From Methylotenera_A sp040387515 (GTDB taxonomy: Bacteria > Pseudomonadota > Gammaproteobacteria > Burkholderiales > Methylophilaceae), in the NCBI GenBank assembly GCA_040387515.1, contig JAZKDP010000006.1:62001-126000 (forward strand): a stretch of 64,000 nt of DNA. The letters run 5' to 3'. Within the stretch, counting starts at the first letter, position 1. Each line of letters begins with the position of its first letter. Of the stretch, positions 25,390-34,021 are shown one piece after another. The notes beneath the pieces are model-generated. The model saw only the letters and a list, made by a program, of their open reading frames with translations. It did no database searches and was not told the DNA's origin. The translations under genes and the position numbers were made by a program.

Positions 25390-25419
25390 AGATACAACTT
25401 TAAAATAGAGGAAAGTACC

Positions 25420-27780
25420 ATGAGTCATATCCGTAGTCGCAAACACAATCCCACTCGCATCGCTGCGATGGTTGCTGCCACTTTTTCAATCGCTGCCAGC
25501 GCACAATATGCAAATGCAGCTGATGAAGTGACAGAGTTGCCAGAGGTGAGTGTTAAATCTCAAAAAGAAGTGCCTTTTAAAGCCGATGTGTCTGCTAGCC
25601 AAAAATTTACTAAGCCACTGATTGATACTACGCAAACGGTACAAGTGATTAAGAAAGAACTATTGCGTGAGCAAGGCGTTTTTTCTTTGACTGATGCACT
25701 ACGTAATACACCTGGTATCACTATCCAATTGGGCGAAAACGGCAATACTTCAGCGGGTGATACTTTCTCTATGCGTGGGTTTAATGCTTCGAACCAAATG
25801 TTTGTAGACGGCCTACGCGATCTTGGCGCGGTTTCACGTGACGTGTACAACTTAGAGCAGATTGAAGTGGTTAAAGGCCCAGCTGGTGCTGATATCGGTC
25901 GTGGTGCAGCATCAGGTTACATTAACTTAATCAGCAAATTGCCAAGCCTAACTGGCAAAAACTATGCAACAGTTGGTTATGGTACAGCCGACAAAAAACG
26001 TGCAACGATTGATATGAATCAAGCGATTGGTGATACAACTGCGGTACGTTTAAATGCGTTGATTTCTGATGGTAATGTAGATAAGCGTGATGAAGTAGAT
26101 AATCAAAACTTTTCAATTGCGCCTTCTATTGCTTTTGGTTTAGGTACAGATACGCGTTTTTATCTTTACTCACAACACGTTCGTCAGGACAATACACCTG
26201 ACGGCGGTCTTCCAACGATTGGCATGAAAGGCTTTTATAGAGCCCCTAGCACTTCTGGTACTCCGCCAACTTCATCAGCCGCACAACTTCTAGAGGCACA
26301 GCGTATTAATGCTGGCGGAAAAGTTGACCGTGAGAATTTCTACGGTAGCGATAATGATTATGAAAAAGTCGATGCGGATATGATTACTGCTAAATTTGAA
26401 CACGATTTGACACCAAATATGACGATTCGTAATATTTCACGTTATGGTAAAACGAATGTTGATCGCGTTGTGACTGGTGTAAATGCAATATCTGCTCCAG
26501 CTGCTACAGGTGCAAATCCGAACACTTGGACATTAAGTCGTTCACGTCAACGTATTGACCGCGATGACGAAATTTTGGTTAACCAAACTAGTCTAAATAG
26601 TGCCTTTGATATTGGCGGCTTTAAAAATTCATTTGTTGGTGGCCTTGAATTTATGTATGAAAGCCAAAAAAGCAAAGGTTTTGGTACAAGTGCGCAAACA
26701 GTTAATGGCGTATCCTATACTGCAATTAGCAACCCGAATGCCAATCTATATAATCCAAATGAAAATGATTTACTGGGTACGCCTTATGCTATCCCAGGTA
26801 CAACTACGGATGGTAAAACGACAACAGCGGCAATCTACGCGTTCGATACCGTAGATTTAACTGACAAGTGGCAAGTGAATGCTGGTTTACGTTACGAGCA
26901 TTACAATACTAGAACCACCGCCGGTACAATAGTGACTGCACCAACAGCAACTAGTACTGGTAACCAAGCCCAATTCCCTGGGTACGCAGCAGGGTCAATC
27001 GCCCCTTCAGGTGGTAGTGCATCTGATAACTTATTAAGCTGGAAAACAGGCGTATTATTCAAACCAGCAACCAATGGTAGTATTTACGCTGCTTATGGAA
27101 CATCATACACGCCACCAGGTAGCGCAAACTTTGCTTTAGTTTCTACTGCCAATAATCAGAACAACGGTGCAATTGACCCACAAAAAACCGATAACATTGA
27201 AGTTGGTACTAAATGGGATTTGTTGAACAACCAATTAAATGTGACGGCTGCAGTTTTCCGTACTGAAAACGACAAGCAAACTTCATTTAATGACTTGCTT
27301 CAGCCTGAACAAATTGGTAAAACGCGTGTAACCGGTGTTGAGTTGCTTGCAGTTGGGCAGTTAACAGAGCACTGGCAATTGTCAGCAGGTGTGACTAAAT
27401 TGAATGCAAAGGCTTTAGATCAACAAAATGATAGTGGACTGGCTACAACTGGTGTGCGTTTTACACCAGATTACAGCGCAACACTTTGGACGCAATATCA
27501 GTTTAATGGTTTTACAGTAGGTGGCGGTGCGCGTTACATGGGCGAACAAAAACGTTTAGTGACAACTGCTGACCCAGCATTGAATAATACGCCAGACATT
27601 CAATCATATGTTGTAGCTGATGCGATGGTGGCTTATGCGGTGAATAAGAACTTAAACTTGCGTCTCAATGTATACAATATTTTTGACAAAGAATATGTTG
27701 AAACTTTGAATAACGGTGGTTCACGTGTACGTTTGGGTCTACCACGTTCTGCAATGGTGACAGCAGAGTTTATGTTTTAA
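25420..27780 (+). CDS. fiu: Fiu-like catecholate siderophore receptor, TonB-dependent
   Basis: 786 residues. Signal peptide to about residue 33 (QYANAADE), plug with LIDTTQTVQVIKKELLREQGV, LRNTPGITIQLGENGNTSAGDTFSMRGF and IEVVKGPAGADIGRGAASGYINLISKLP, then a barrel ending in Phe (VTAEFMF). The plug sequence is of the Fiu/PiuA class, which takes up monocatechol ferric siderophores and breakdown products. The assignment is reinforced by the neighbouring PiuC-type dioxygenase gene, a classic partner. AGAGGAAAG ribosome site. A terminator follows the gene, so PiuC is read through or separately initiated. Confidence 0.9.
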   Translation: MSHIRSRKHNPTRIAAMVAATFSIAASAQYANAADEVTELPEVSVKSQKEVPFKADVSASQKFTKPLIDTTQTVQVIKKELLREQGVFSLTDALRNTPGITIQLGENGNTSAGDTFSMRGFNASNQMFVDGLRDLGAVSRDVYNLEQIEVVKGPAGADIGRGAASGYINLISKLPSLTGKNYATVGYGTADKKRATIDMNQAIGDTTAVRLNALISDGNVDKRDEVDNQNFSIAPSIAFGLGTDTRFYLYSQHVRQDNTPDGGLPTIGMKGFYRAPSTSGTPPTSSAAQLLEAQRINAGGKVDRENFYGSDNDYEKVDADMITAKFEHDLTPNMTIRNISRYGKTNVDRVVTGVNAISAPAATGANPNTWTLSRSRQRIDRDDEILVNQTSLNSAFDIGGFKNSFVGGLEFMYESQKSKGFGTSAQTVNGVSYTAISNPNANLYNPNENDLLGTPYAIPGTTTDGKTTTAAIYAFDTVDLTDKWQVNAGLRYEHYNTRTTAGTIVTAPTATSTGNQAQFPGYAAGSIAPSGGSASDNLLSWKTGVLFKPATNGSIYAAYGTSYTPPGSANFALVSTANNQNNGAIDPQKTDNIEVGTKWDLLNNQLNVTAAVFRTENDKQTSFNDLLQPEQIGKTRVTGVELLAVGQLTEHWQLSAGVTKLNAKALDQQNDSGLATTGVRFTPDYSATLWTQYQFNGFTVGGGARYMGEQKRLVTTADPALNNTPDIQSYVVADAMVAYAVNKNLNLRLNVYNIFDKEYVETLNNGGSRVRLGLPRSAMVTAEFMF

Positions 27781-27801
27781 ATAAAGTAGGTTAAGCTTAA
27801 T

Positions 27802-27831
27802 GCCCGTCAGTGTTTGCTGGCGGGCTTTTTT
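27802..27831 (+). terminator. Rho-independent terminator after the Fiu-like receptor
   Basis: Nine-base GC-rich stem (27802-27810 with 27817-27825, one G-T pair), 6-base loop, then a run of six T. It separates the abundant receptor mRNA from the piuC gene cluster and probably lowers expression of the latter. Confidence 0.88.
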
Positions 27832-27899
27832 ATTGTTTTTAAGTTTTAATTTTCCATATTTACTATGTGGTTCCAAATTTATTAAGTGCAGGATATTTT

Positions 27900-28577
27900 A
27901 TGCTTTTACACGTACCTGAAGTATTAACCAAAGCGCAAGTTGCAACATTGCGTCTCGCGCTTGATGCTGGGTCTTGGGTAGATGGCGCTGCTACAGCGGG
28001 GCCATTAGCGGCTGATGTCAAACGTAATGTGCAATTTTCAACTGAATCACTCGATTTCTCAACATTGTCACAGTCAATCATTTCTGCGTTAGAACGGCAT
28101 CCATTATTTGTTTCTGCGGCATTACCACAACACATACTTCCACCCATGTTTAATCGTTATGCGGGTGGTGATACTTATGGCAACCATATTGATAGTGCGG
28201 TGCAAACCGATAGGCGTAATGGTGAGCGTTTGCGCACGGATATTTCGGTGACTATATTTTTATCTGAGCCGGAAGACTACGAAGGTGGTGAACTGATCGT
28301 TGAAGATACTTATGGTAGCCATGAGGTTAAATTGCCAGCGGGTGATGCGATTATTTATCCTGCTTCTAGCCTACATAGGGTTGAACCAGTCACCGCAGGT
28401 GAGCGTGTGGCTTCATTCCTGTGGGTGCAAAGTTTGGTGCGCGATGCTTGGCAACGCAGCATGTTGTTTAATCTGGATATGACTTTGTTGAAGTTGAGAG
28501 CGCAAGTTGGGAATACAGAAGAAGTTGTGGCTTTAACTGGGCATTACCATAACCTAATAAGACAATGGGGTAATTGA
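27900..28577 (+). CDS. piuC: PKHD-type Fe(II)/2-oxoglutarate dioxygenase, PiuC/YbiX-like
   Basis: 225 residues. The non-heme iron triad is visible: His96 and Asp98 in GNHIDSA and His159 in SSLHRVEP; Arg169 (GERVASF) would bind 2-oxoglutarate. The family (PiuC, YbiX) is iron-regulated and encoded with Fiu/PiuA receptors; it probably modifies a siderophore or its carrier, although the substrate is not established. I start at ATG 27900 with GCAGGA 7-8 bases upstream; an earlier in-frame codon at 27867 adds only unrelated sequence. Its stop overlaps the next gene's ATG by one base. Confidence 0.92.
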   Translation: MLLHVPEVLTKAQVATLRLALDAGSWVDGAATAGPLAADVKRNVQFSTESLDFSTLSQSIISALERHPLFVSAALPQHILPPMFNRYAGGDTYGNHIDSAVQTDRRNGERLRTDISVTIFLSEPEDYEGGELIVEDTYGSHEVKLPAGDAIIYPASSLHRVEPVTAGERVASFLWVQSLVRDAWQRSMLFNLDMTLLKLRAQVGNTEEVVALTGHYHNLIRQWGN

Positions 28578-29686
28578 TGCCAGCCGCTCCATTAACCGCT
28601 ATTCCGTCAGATATCGTTAGTGCCGCAGATTATGAGCGGCATGCGATTAATCACATAGACGATGTTGCTTGGGCATATTTACAAGGTGGTGCGGCGGACG
28701 AATTAACGCTTACTGCCAATTGCAAAGCTTGGAATACGCTGGAATTATGGCCGCGTGCGCTTGCTGATGTGCGCGGTGGAAACACACGCTGTACACTTTT
28801 TGGTGACACACTAGCGCATCCGATTATCCTTGCTCCAGTTGCTACCCAGCGCGTCTTTCATGCAGAAGGTGAATTGGCTAGTGTGCTTGCAGCAGGTGTG
28901 ATGGGAGGAGCTGCGGTCGTTTCAACACAGGCGTCGGTTCCACTTGAGCGTATTGCCGAAAATGCGCAAGGGCCATTATGGTTTCAGCTTTACTGGCAGG
29001 GTAGCCGTGCAGCAACACTGACTTTAATAAAGCGTGCTGAAGCTGCAGGGTATCGCGCCTTAGTTTTTACCGTTGATGCGCCGATATCAGGCGTACGTAA
29101 TCGTGAACAGCGTGCTGGATTTTCCGTGCCCTCACAAGCAGCTCAAGTGAATGTTCCGTCAATTACATTGCCAATATTGCCAGAAGGAAAAAGTGCTGTG
29201 TTTGATGGTTTTATGGCAATAGCACCAGTTTGGGACGATATAAACTGGTTGGTTAATCAGACTAATTTGCCCATTTTGTTTAAAGGCATTATGCATGCCA
29301 ATGATGCAAGTCGCGCCGTGGCAGTTGGTGCAGCAGGAATTGTTGTTTCTAATCACGGCGGGCGGGTGCTAGATAGCGTGCCTGCAACGCTTTTAGCGCT
29401 TTCTGGCATTGTGGCGGCGGTGAATGGTGCAGTGCCAGTACTGGTGGATGGTGGCATTCGACGTGGCACGGATATTATTAAAGCGCGTGCGCTGGGTGCA
29501 ACTGCTATCATGATTGGTCGCCCTTATATTCATGCGCTGGCAACAGCTGGCGCGTTGGGTGTTGCGCATTTGATTCGCTTGTTACGCGAAGAGTTGGAAA
29601 TCGCCATGGCATTAACTGGATGCAAAACGTTGGATGATATTAATCAGAGCGTTTTACGTACAGACTCTGTTAAAGAAATACTTTAA
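28577..29686 (+). CDS. FMN-dependent alpha-hydroxy-acid oxidase / L-lactate dehydrogenase family
   Basis: 369 residues, FMN TIM-barrel. Family marks: YLQGGAADE (catalytic Tyr near residue 37), PVATQRVFHAEGE, LWFQLYW with the second Tyr, FTVDAPISGVRNREQR, LPILFKGIM with the FMN-contacting Lys, and SNHGGRVLDSVPAT with the catalytic His and Arg. All active-site residues appear present. Such enzymes oxidise L-lactate, glycolate or mandelate. Its one-base overlap with piuC puts it in an iron-acquisition unit, where oxidation of an alpha-hydroxy acid siderophore part (citrate or lactate type) or supply of electrons to the next PepSY protein is conceivable. The substrate is unknown. Confidence 0.9.
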   Translation: MPAAPLTAIPSDIVSAADYERHAINHIDDVAWAYLQGGAADELTLTANCKAWNTLELWPRALADVRGGNTRCTLFGDTLAHPIILAPVATQRVFHAEGELASVLAAGVMGGAAVVSTQASVPLERIAENAQGPLWFQLYWQGSRAATLTLIKRAEAAGYRALVFTVDAPISGVRNREQRAGFSVPSQAAQVNVPSITLPILPEGKSAVFDGFMAIAPVWDDINWLVNQTNLPILFKGIMHANDASRAVAVGAAGIVVSNHGGRVLDSVPATLLALSGIVAAVNGAVPVLVDGGIRRGTDIIKARALGATAIMIGRPYIHALATAGALGVAHLIRLLREELEIAMALTGCKTLDDINQSVLRTDSVKEIL

Positions 29687-29763
29687 TCAGCACTCAGAAT
29701 CTAATTAATCTTTAAGTTTCAAAAAAAACTTAACAATTTTCCTATTTAAGAAATTTATTCAGC

Positions 29764-30420
29764 ATGACCAAAACGAAGGCACAAAAGAATGCGCAACGCG
29801 GCAATACAATCAGGCTGCTGAGAAAGATACATGGCTGGCTAGGCTTGTGGGGTGCCATACTTGGACTACTTTTTGGCGTAAGCGGGTTTTTGCTGAATCA
29901 CCGCGCCGTGATGAAAATCCCCGCTGCGCAAATGGAAGAAACCGAGATTCAATTAGCCGTACCTGCACCTTATCCTACAGACGCCAAAGCGTTTACAAAG
30001 TTTATCCAAGCAAGCTTAAATGTTGGCGCAGAGCCAGTTAAGCCAAAGTCAGGCAAAGGTGGAAAGCCTGAGCGCGATGCAAAATTTATGGATAAAAATA
30101 TTAAACAGCCACAAATTTTTAATATTGATTTTCAATTGCCACAAGCGCGTATTGAGGCGGAATATATTGTTGGCAACCAATTTGCAACCGTAAAGCGCCA
30201 AGATGCTAATTTATGGAGTTTTTTAACCCGCATGCATAAAGGTGTGGGTGCTAATACGGGGTGGGTTTTATTAGCAGATTCAATCGCAGGTGCGATGTTG
30301 GTGCTTTCGATAACTGGCGTTTTGTTGTGGACTAAAATGCGTCAATCACGGTTGATTATGTCGGGCTTGATGGGTGTTTCAACTATCTTGGCGGTATGGT
30401 TTACGCTGATGATGATGTGA
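29764..30420 (+). CDS. PepSY-associated single-unit membrane protein
   Basis: 218 residues. Start with basic stretch, then helix at about 22-45 (IHGWLGLWGAILGLLFGVSGFLL), periplasmic part with QARIEAEYIVGNQFATVKRQDANLWSFLTRMHKGVG, and two C-terminal helices (about 165-188 and 195-215). It is a short member of the PepSY-TM family, roughly half the length of the two other PepSY proteins here. The helix His residues may bind heme. As last gene of the piuC unit it fits a ferric-siderophore reductase in the inner membrane. It is followed by a hairpin terminator. Confidence 0.85.
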   Translation: MTKTKAQKNAQRGNTIRLLRKIHGWLGLWGAILGLLFGVSGFLLNHRAVMKIPAAQMEETEIQLAVPAPYPTDAKAFTKFIQASLNVGAEPVKPKSGKGGKPERDAKFMDKNIKQPQIFNIDFQLPQARIEAEYIVGNQFATVKRQDANLWSFLTRMHKGVGANTGWVLLADSIAGAMLVLSITGVLLWTKMRQSRLIMSGLMGVSTILAVWFTLMMM

Positions 30421-30451
30421 CAATTCTAATTATTGATATTGAAGGTTTTTA

Positions 30452-30487
30452 AAGCAATAAAACCACTTTTCAGTGGTTTTATTGCTT
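30452..30487. terminator. Long hairpin, probable terminator of the piuC unit
   Basis: Perfect 16-base stem (30452-30467 with 30472-30487) around a 4-base loop. The right arm is T-rich but there is no T run after it, so the efficiency is uncertain; by symmetry it could act in either direction. Confidence 0.7.
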
Positions 30488-30563
30488 ATGGCCAGTATTC
30501 TTAGGCAATCATATAAAAATAGTAAACCATCTGCAGTTTCAAACCTAAGATATGCAAGATTTC

Positions 30564-30576
30564 GGGAGTTTTTCCC
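30564..30576. promoter_or_regulatory. GGGA-N5-TCCC operator, copy 1 (kinase-regulator operon)
   Basis: GGGA-GTTTT-TCCC, with TC to the left and CA to the right. It ends 61 bases before the ATG of the sensor kinase at 30638, and a -10-like TATATT follows at 30598-30603, 21 bases after the palindrome, as expected for an activator site next to the -35 region. This suggests autoregulation of the two-component genes. See the other copies at 32867, 34022 and 35195. Confidence 0.6.
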
Positions 30577-30637
30577 AATGTTAAATGTGTAAGAGTCTAT
30601 ATTATTCAATGCAAATAAATTATTTCAAACAAGCTTC

Positions 30638-32044
30638 ATGGTTATGAGCCTTCAGTTAAAACTAAATCTAATTATTACTAGCCTGCTCATATTCCTACTC
30701 GGGGTGAGCGCCTATTTTGTCATCGAAAATGCTAGAGAAGATGTGCGCGCAGAAGTCAATTCAACTGCCAATTTGGTCTTGCATTTGCTGGATGCTGAGA
30801 TTTTGCATTACACCTCGGATTATGGTTGGCTGAACCGTTACTCTAGTGGCAAAACATCCATATTTAGATTGGGAAATTTAGGCGACATCAGGCACTTAAG
30901 AATCGACTTTTATGATGCCAGTGGTCGGTTGCGCGAAACCAATCTTGATGCCCGTGAAATGCATCTTAAAAAATTACCGCCAGCTTGGTTTATTAAAGCG
31001 ATGGATTTATCCAGTATTGGCACAGAAGAGCGACGTAAAAGTATCATACTGAATGGCCGTTTTTTAGGCGATTTGGTTGTTACTCCAGACCCCAGTTATG
31101 AAATTATTGAAGTATGGGAAGACACGGTTGGCCTGCTGGGGTTGGTGGGTGTGTTTTTTGTGTTAATGAATGTAATGGCCTATATTGCGGTGCGTTACAC
31201 CTTTAAACCCGTTAAGCAGATTTTAGAAGCGTTAACCCAAGTTGAACAAGGTCAGTTTAATAACCGCTTACCCAATTTCAAGCAAATTGAGTTGCAAGGC
31301 ATTGGGCAAAAATTCAATGCGATGGCGGATACGTTGCAGTCGAGTACGCAAAATAATCATCGGCTAACCCAGCAAATTATTCGCTTGCAAGAAGATGAGC
31401 GTAAAAGTCTGGCGCAAGATATTCATGATGAAATTGGCCAATATCTAACCGCTATTCATGTAGATGCTAGTGCGATTTTAGGCGCAAAAAAAATGGCGCA
31501 AGCTAAGGAAAGTGCAGGCGCAATAAGCAGCATTACGCGTCAAATGATGACCACTATTCATGAGCTTTTACAACGTTTGCGTCCACGCGTATTGGATGAG
31601 TTAGGGCTTGGTCTAGCATTGGCTGAGCTGATTCATAGCTGGCGGCAACGCAATCGAAATATTACGCTGATTCACAATATTAATAGCGACTTCGGGCCGG
31701 TGGACGAATCCGTTGCCATCACGGCTTATCGGGTGATGCAAGAATGTTTAACCAATGTGAGTAAACATGCTAAAGCGCAGCATTTAACCATTAATGTGTC
31801 ACAAGATAATAAGTATGTTTGTCTGGAAATTGAAGATGATGGGCAGGGTTTTGATGCAACTAAAAATAGCAATGGCTACGGTTTGGCTGGTATGAAAGAA
31901 CGCGTGCAAGGCCTATTTGGCAGCATGACAATTGAAACATCTATCGGACGTGGTACTAAAATAACGGTGTTGTTACCTAAACAAAACAACCAACTCCAGC
32001 AAAACAACCAACCCAGTGAAGCGATCACACATGAATACGACTAA
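30638..32044 (+). CDS. Sensor histidine kinase, NarX/UhpB-type (HisKA_3)
   Basis: 468 residues. Two helices (about 9-28 and 165-187) enclose a periplasmic sensor of about 135 residues without a recognisable fold; a HAMP segment follows (about 188-240, FKPVKQILEALTQVEQGQFNNRLP), then the dimerisation domain with the phosphoacceptor His263 in RKSLAQDIHDEIGQYL, and an ATPase domain with ITAYRVMQECLTNVSKHAKA and DDGQGF/GYGLAGMKERV boxes. It phosphorylates a NarL-type regulator, evidently the one encoded next with a 14-base overlap. The promoter carries the GGGA-N5-TCCC palindrome. The signal is unknown. Confidence 0.92.
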   Translation: MVMSLQLKLNLIITSLLIFLLGVSAYFVIENAREDVRAEVNSTANLVLHLLDAEILHYTSDYGWLNRYSSGKTSIFRLGNLGDIRHLRIDFYDASGRLRETNLDAREMHLKKLPPAWFIKAMDLSSIGTEERRKSIILNGRFLGDLVVTPDPSYEIIEVWEDTVGLLGLVGVFFVLMNVMAYIAVRYTFKPVKQILEALTQVEQGQFNNRLPNFKQIELQGIGQKFNAMADTLQSSTQNNHRLTQQIIRLQEDERKSLAQDIHDEIGQYLTAIHVDASAILGAKKMAQAKESAGAISSITRQMMTTIHELLQRLRPRVLDELGLGLALAELIHSWRQRNRNITLIHNINSDFGPVDESVAITAYRVMQECLTNVSKHAKAQHLTINVSQDNKYVCLEIEDDGQGFDATKNSNGYGLAGMKERVQGLFGSMTIETSIGRGTKITVLLPKQNNQLQQNNQPSEAITHEYD

Positions 32045-32669
32045 GATTATTTTGGCAGATGACCACGAAGTGGTACGCTCTGGTTTGCGTCGATTATTAG
32101 AATTGAATAAAGGCCTGGAAGTGGTTGCAGAAGCGGAATCTGGTGAACAAGCGTATCAATTATACGGTGAGTTTCTGCCTGACATCGTGGTGATGGATCT
32201 TTCCATGCCGGGCATGGGTGGGTTAGAAGCGGCCAAGCGTATTTTGCAGCGCTACACACAAGCTAAAATCATCATATTCTCGATGCATGAAGCCGTCTCT
32301 TTTGCCTCGCAAGCACTTAAAGCTGGCGTGCGTGGCTATGTGACTAAAACCGGTGTGGCTGAAGATCTATTAACGGCAATTACAGAAGTGGCGCGTGGGA
32401 AAACATTTTTAAGTGCAGAGATTGCGCAAAAAGTAGCCCTGCAAACATTGATGGGCAATGATGATCCTTTGCATCAACTTTCATCGCGCGAGTTTGAAAT
32501 ATTCAGGTTGCTGGCTGAAGGTCGAAAAGTGGAAGAGGTAGCAGAAATGCTCAAAATTAGCCAAAAAACAGTGGCTAATTATTACACCATGATCAAGCAA
32601 AAACTGGGTGTTTCCAGCCCGATAGAGATGGTGCGACTGGCGATTAGGCACGGCTTAATTGATGGTTAA
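32031..32669 (+). CDS. NarL/LuxR-type response regulator
   Basis: 212 residues. Receiver domain with acidic pair Asp10-Asp11, phosphorylation site Asp56 (VVMDLSMPG), and the conserved Lys in YVTKTG; C-terminal LuxR helix-turn-helix (LSSREFEIFRLLAEGRKVEEVAEMLKIS...VANYYTMIKQKLG). The ATG at 32031 is inside the kinase gene end; a GTG at 32016 is the alternative. NarL-type regulators bind short inverted repeats, and the GGGA-N5-TCCC palindrome in four surrounding gaps is the natural candidate target. It is followed by a terminator hairpin. Confidence 0.93.
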   Translation: MNTTKIILADDHEVVRSGLRRLLELNKGLEVVAEAESGEQAYQLYGEFLPDIVVMDLSMPGMGGLEAAKRILQRYTQAKIIIFSMHEAVSFASQALKAGVRGYVTKTGVAEDLLTAITEVARGKTFLSAEIAQKVALQTLMGNDDPLHQLSSREFEIFRLLAEGRKVEEVAEMLKISQKTVANYYTMIKQKLGVSSPIEMVRLAIRHGLIDG

Positions 32670-32727
32670 TGCTGATGTTGATTGTTAATTTTTTAAGCCG
32701 TATAAATCACCCAAAAGCTAAATAAAA

Positions 32728-32759
32728 AAAAGCCACGCAATATAAACTGCGTGGCTTTT
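32728..32759. terminator. Bidirectional terminator; longer T run on the minus strand
   Basis: 12-base stem (32728-32739 with 32748-32759), 8-base loop. On the plus strand only four T follow within the stem end, but on the minus strand the stem is followed by about eight T in a row. It therefore terminates minus-strand transcription at least as well as the plus-strand kinase-regulator operon. Confidence 0.85.
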
Positions 32760-32840
32760 AAAGGGGTGTAACTTTTTGACGGCTACTAGTTAACTTTGGA
32801 GATAACTAAGTATTAATGTACGTTATTTGATGATTTTTAT
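32728..32840 (-). ncRNA. Candidate small RNA between orphan palindrome and terminator
   Basis: Inferred only. On the minus strand, the GGGA-N5-TCCC site (32867-32879) is followed by an AT-rich GATAAAAAT stretch (plus-strand 32835-32843) usable as a -10, about 80-110 bases of non-coding sequence, and then a strong hairpin with an eight-T tail. That is the layout of a regulator-controlled small RNA of roughly 110 bases. No open frame of note lies in it. No expression evidence exists here; the 5' end is a guess. Confidence 0.25.
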
Positions 32841-32866
32841 CACAGGAAAGCAGGCTTGAAAACGTC

Positions 32867-32879
32867 GGGATTTTATCCC
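32867..32879. promoter_or_regulatory. GGGA-N5-TCCC operator, copy 2 (orphan, most symmetrical)
   Basis: The extended form TCGGGA-TTTTA-TCCCGA (32865-32881) is perfectly symmetrical in its arms. It is not upstream of either flanking coding gene, since both genes end into this gap. It may belong to a small RNA promoter reading toward 32728 or be a silent extra site. Confidence 0.55.
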
Positions 32880-33001
32880 GATACAATTATCGACCTAGTA
32901 AATATTGGTATTTTTCATAAGAAGCATTTAAATTTTCAGTGCTTTAACCTAATATTTTTAAATTAACTATTAAATTTATCTTTATGATTTTAATGGATTA
33001 A

Positions 33002-33925
33002 TTATAGATATTTAATTTCAACTGTAATAGCAGTGCCTTGTGATGGGATGCTGAGTATATTCATCATTCCAGCCAGAGATTCAACACGTTCAGCTATACC
33101 CAACAAGCCATAACATGTTTGTAATTGGTTATCAGCGGTTTTTTGATTAACGTCAAACCCAATGCCGTTATCTTGTACGGTGATGTTCAAGTAGGTATCA
33201 GACTTATTAATCACAACATGTACCAAACTAGCTTGTGCGTGCTTTGCAATATTGGTGAGCGCTTCTTGCACAATTCTAAAAATGGCAATGTTGATACTCT
33301 CTGGTAAACAGTCAATATTGCCGGTTATTTTTAGCTGATACTCTGCCGCCTTAGGGTTTTTCCCGTTTATTTTCCAAGTGTCTATCATATGCTCAATGGC
33401 GGCCGATAAGCCCAACTTATCTAAAGCCGCGGGTCGCAGACTGTGCATCATGCGCCTGGCCATATCGTAAGCATGATCTGCGCTATCGCTAATACGTTGC
33501 GCTGCAAAAGCTGCGTCATCGTTGCAGGCATCATCTATCAGCAAGCTGGCATGTGCTTTAATCGCGTTTAAATATTGCCCCAAATCATCATGCAAATGTC
33601 GCGCAATCGCTTTACGTTCTTCCTCTTGCACTTGCATTAATCGCTGTAAGAGGGTGTGATTGTGTAAAATCAATTGACGCGATTCGTTGATACGCCGTTT
33701 AGCAAACCATATCAAAGCCAGCAAAAAAGCTAATAATGCAAATATAAGCTCATCAATATCGCTGGTTTTTTCATACTGTTGTGCCCATTCGTAAAAATGG
33801 TCAGACACGTTAAATATACTCGATAGGGCATATGCCACTATAAATGTGAGTAAGACGCCGATTAATTCAATTAGGATAATTTGTTGATGTCGTTTGTGAT
33901 CGACAAAATGCGGAGTAACTTTCAC
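33002..33925 (-). CDS. Second sensor histidine kinase (HisKA_3), orphan
   Basis: 307 residues with two membrane helices (about 16-38 and 58-75) and only about 20 residues between them, so it lacks a real periplasmic sensor. The phosphoacceptor is His112 in KAIARHLHDDLGQYL; the ATPase domain has IAIFRIVQEALTNIAKHAQAS, DNGIGF and CYGLLGIAERV. The start codon is GTG at 33925 with a poor ribosome site. There is no regulator gene of its own, so it probably feeds the NarL-type regulator at 32031. It is divergent from the first YVTN gene, sharing with it the GGGA-N5-TCCC copy at 34022. Confidence 0.9.
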   Translation of the reverse strand: MKVTPHFVDHKRHQQIILIELIGVLLTFIVAYALSSIFNVSDHFYEWAQQYEKTSDIDELIFALLAFLLALIWFAKRRINESRQLILHNHTLLQRLMQVQEEERKAIARHLHDDLGQYLNAIKAHASLLIDDACNDDAAFAAQRISDSADHAYDMARRMMHSLRPAALDKLGLSAAIEHMIDTWKINGKNPKAAEYQLKITGNIDCLPESINIAIFRIVQEALTNIAKHAQASLVHVVINKSDTYLNITVQDNGIGFDVNQKTADNQLQTCYGLLGIAERVESLAGMMNILSIPSQGTAITVEIKYL

Positions 33926-34021
33926 AGCGTATTTATCACGTAATATTTGGGCTTATTAAGCAATCGTACAACATGCTTGATAAGCTCAACACAAACAATC
34001 GCAAAATTCCCAATATGTGAT

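Larger units (their letters stand above)
24952..25419. other. Divergent promoter region between efflux operon and receptor
   Basis: 468 bases without a convincing gene. It holds the presumed tolC promoter on the minus strand, a Fur-box-like palindrome at 25111-25127, and three A/G-CCAGCC-type elements near 25358-25389 in the leader of the receptor. A 61-codon frame from 25111 starts inside the Fur-like palindrome and has no recognisable content, so I do not call it. Confidence 0.6.
32670..33001. other. Convergent gap with terminator, orphan palindrome and possible small RNA
   Basis: 332 bases between the regulator and the second kinase, whose coding sequences point toward each other. It holds a strong hairpin at 32728-32759 and the most perfect GGGA-N5-TCCC palindrome at 32867-32879. 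A convergent gap needs no promoter for its flanking genes, so the palindrome here calls for another explanation (see the candidate RNA). The rest is AT-rich with no convincing open frame. Confidence 0.6.
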
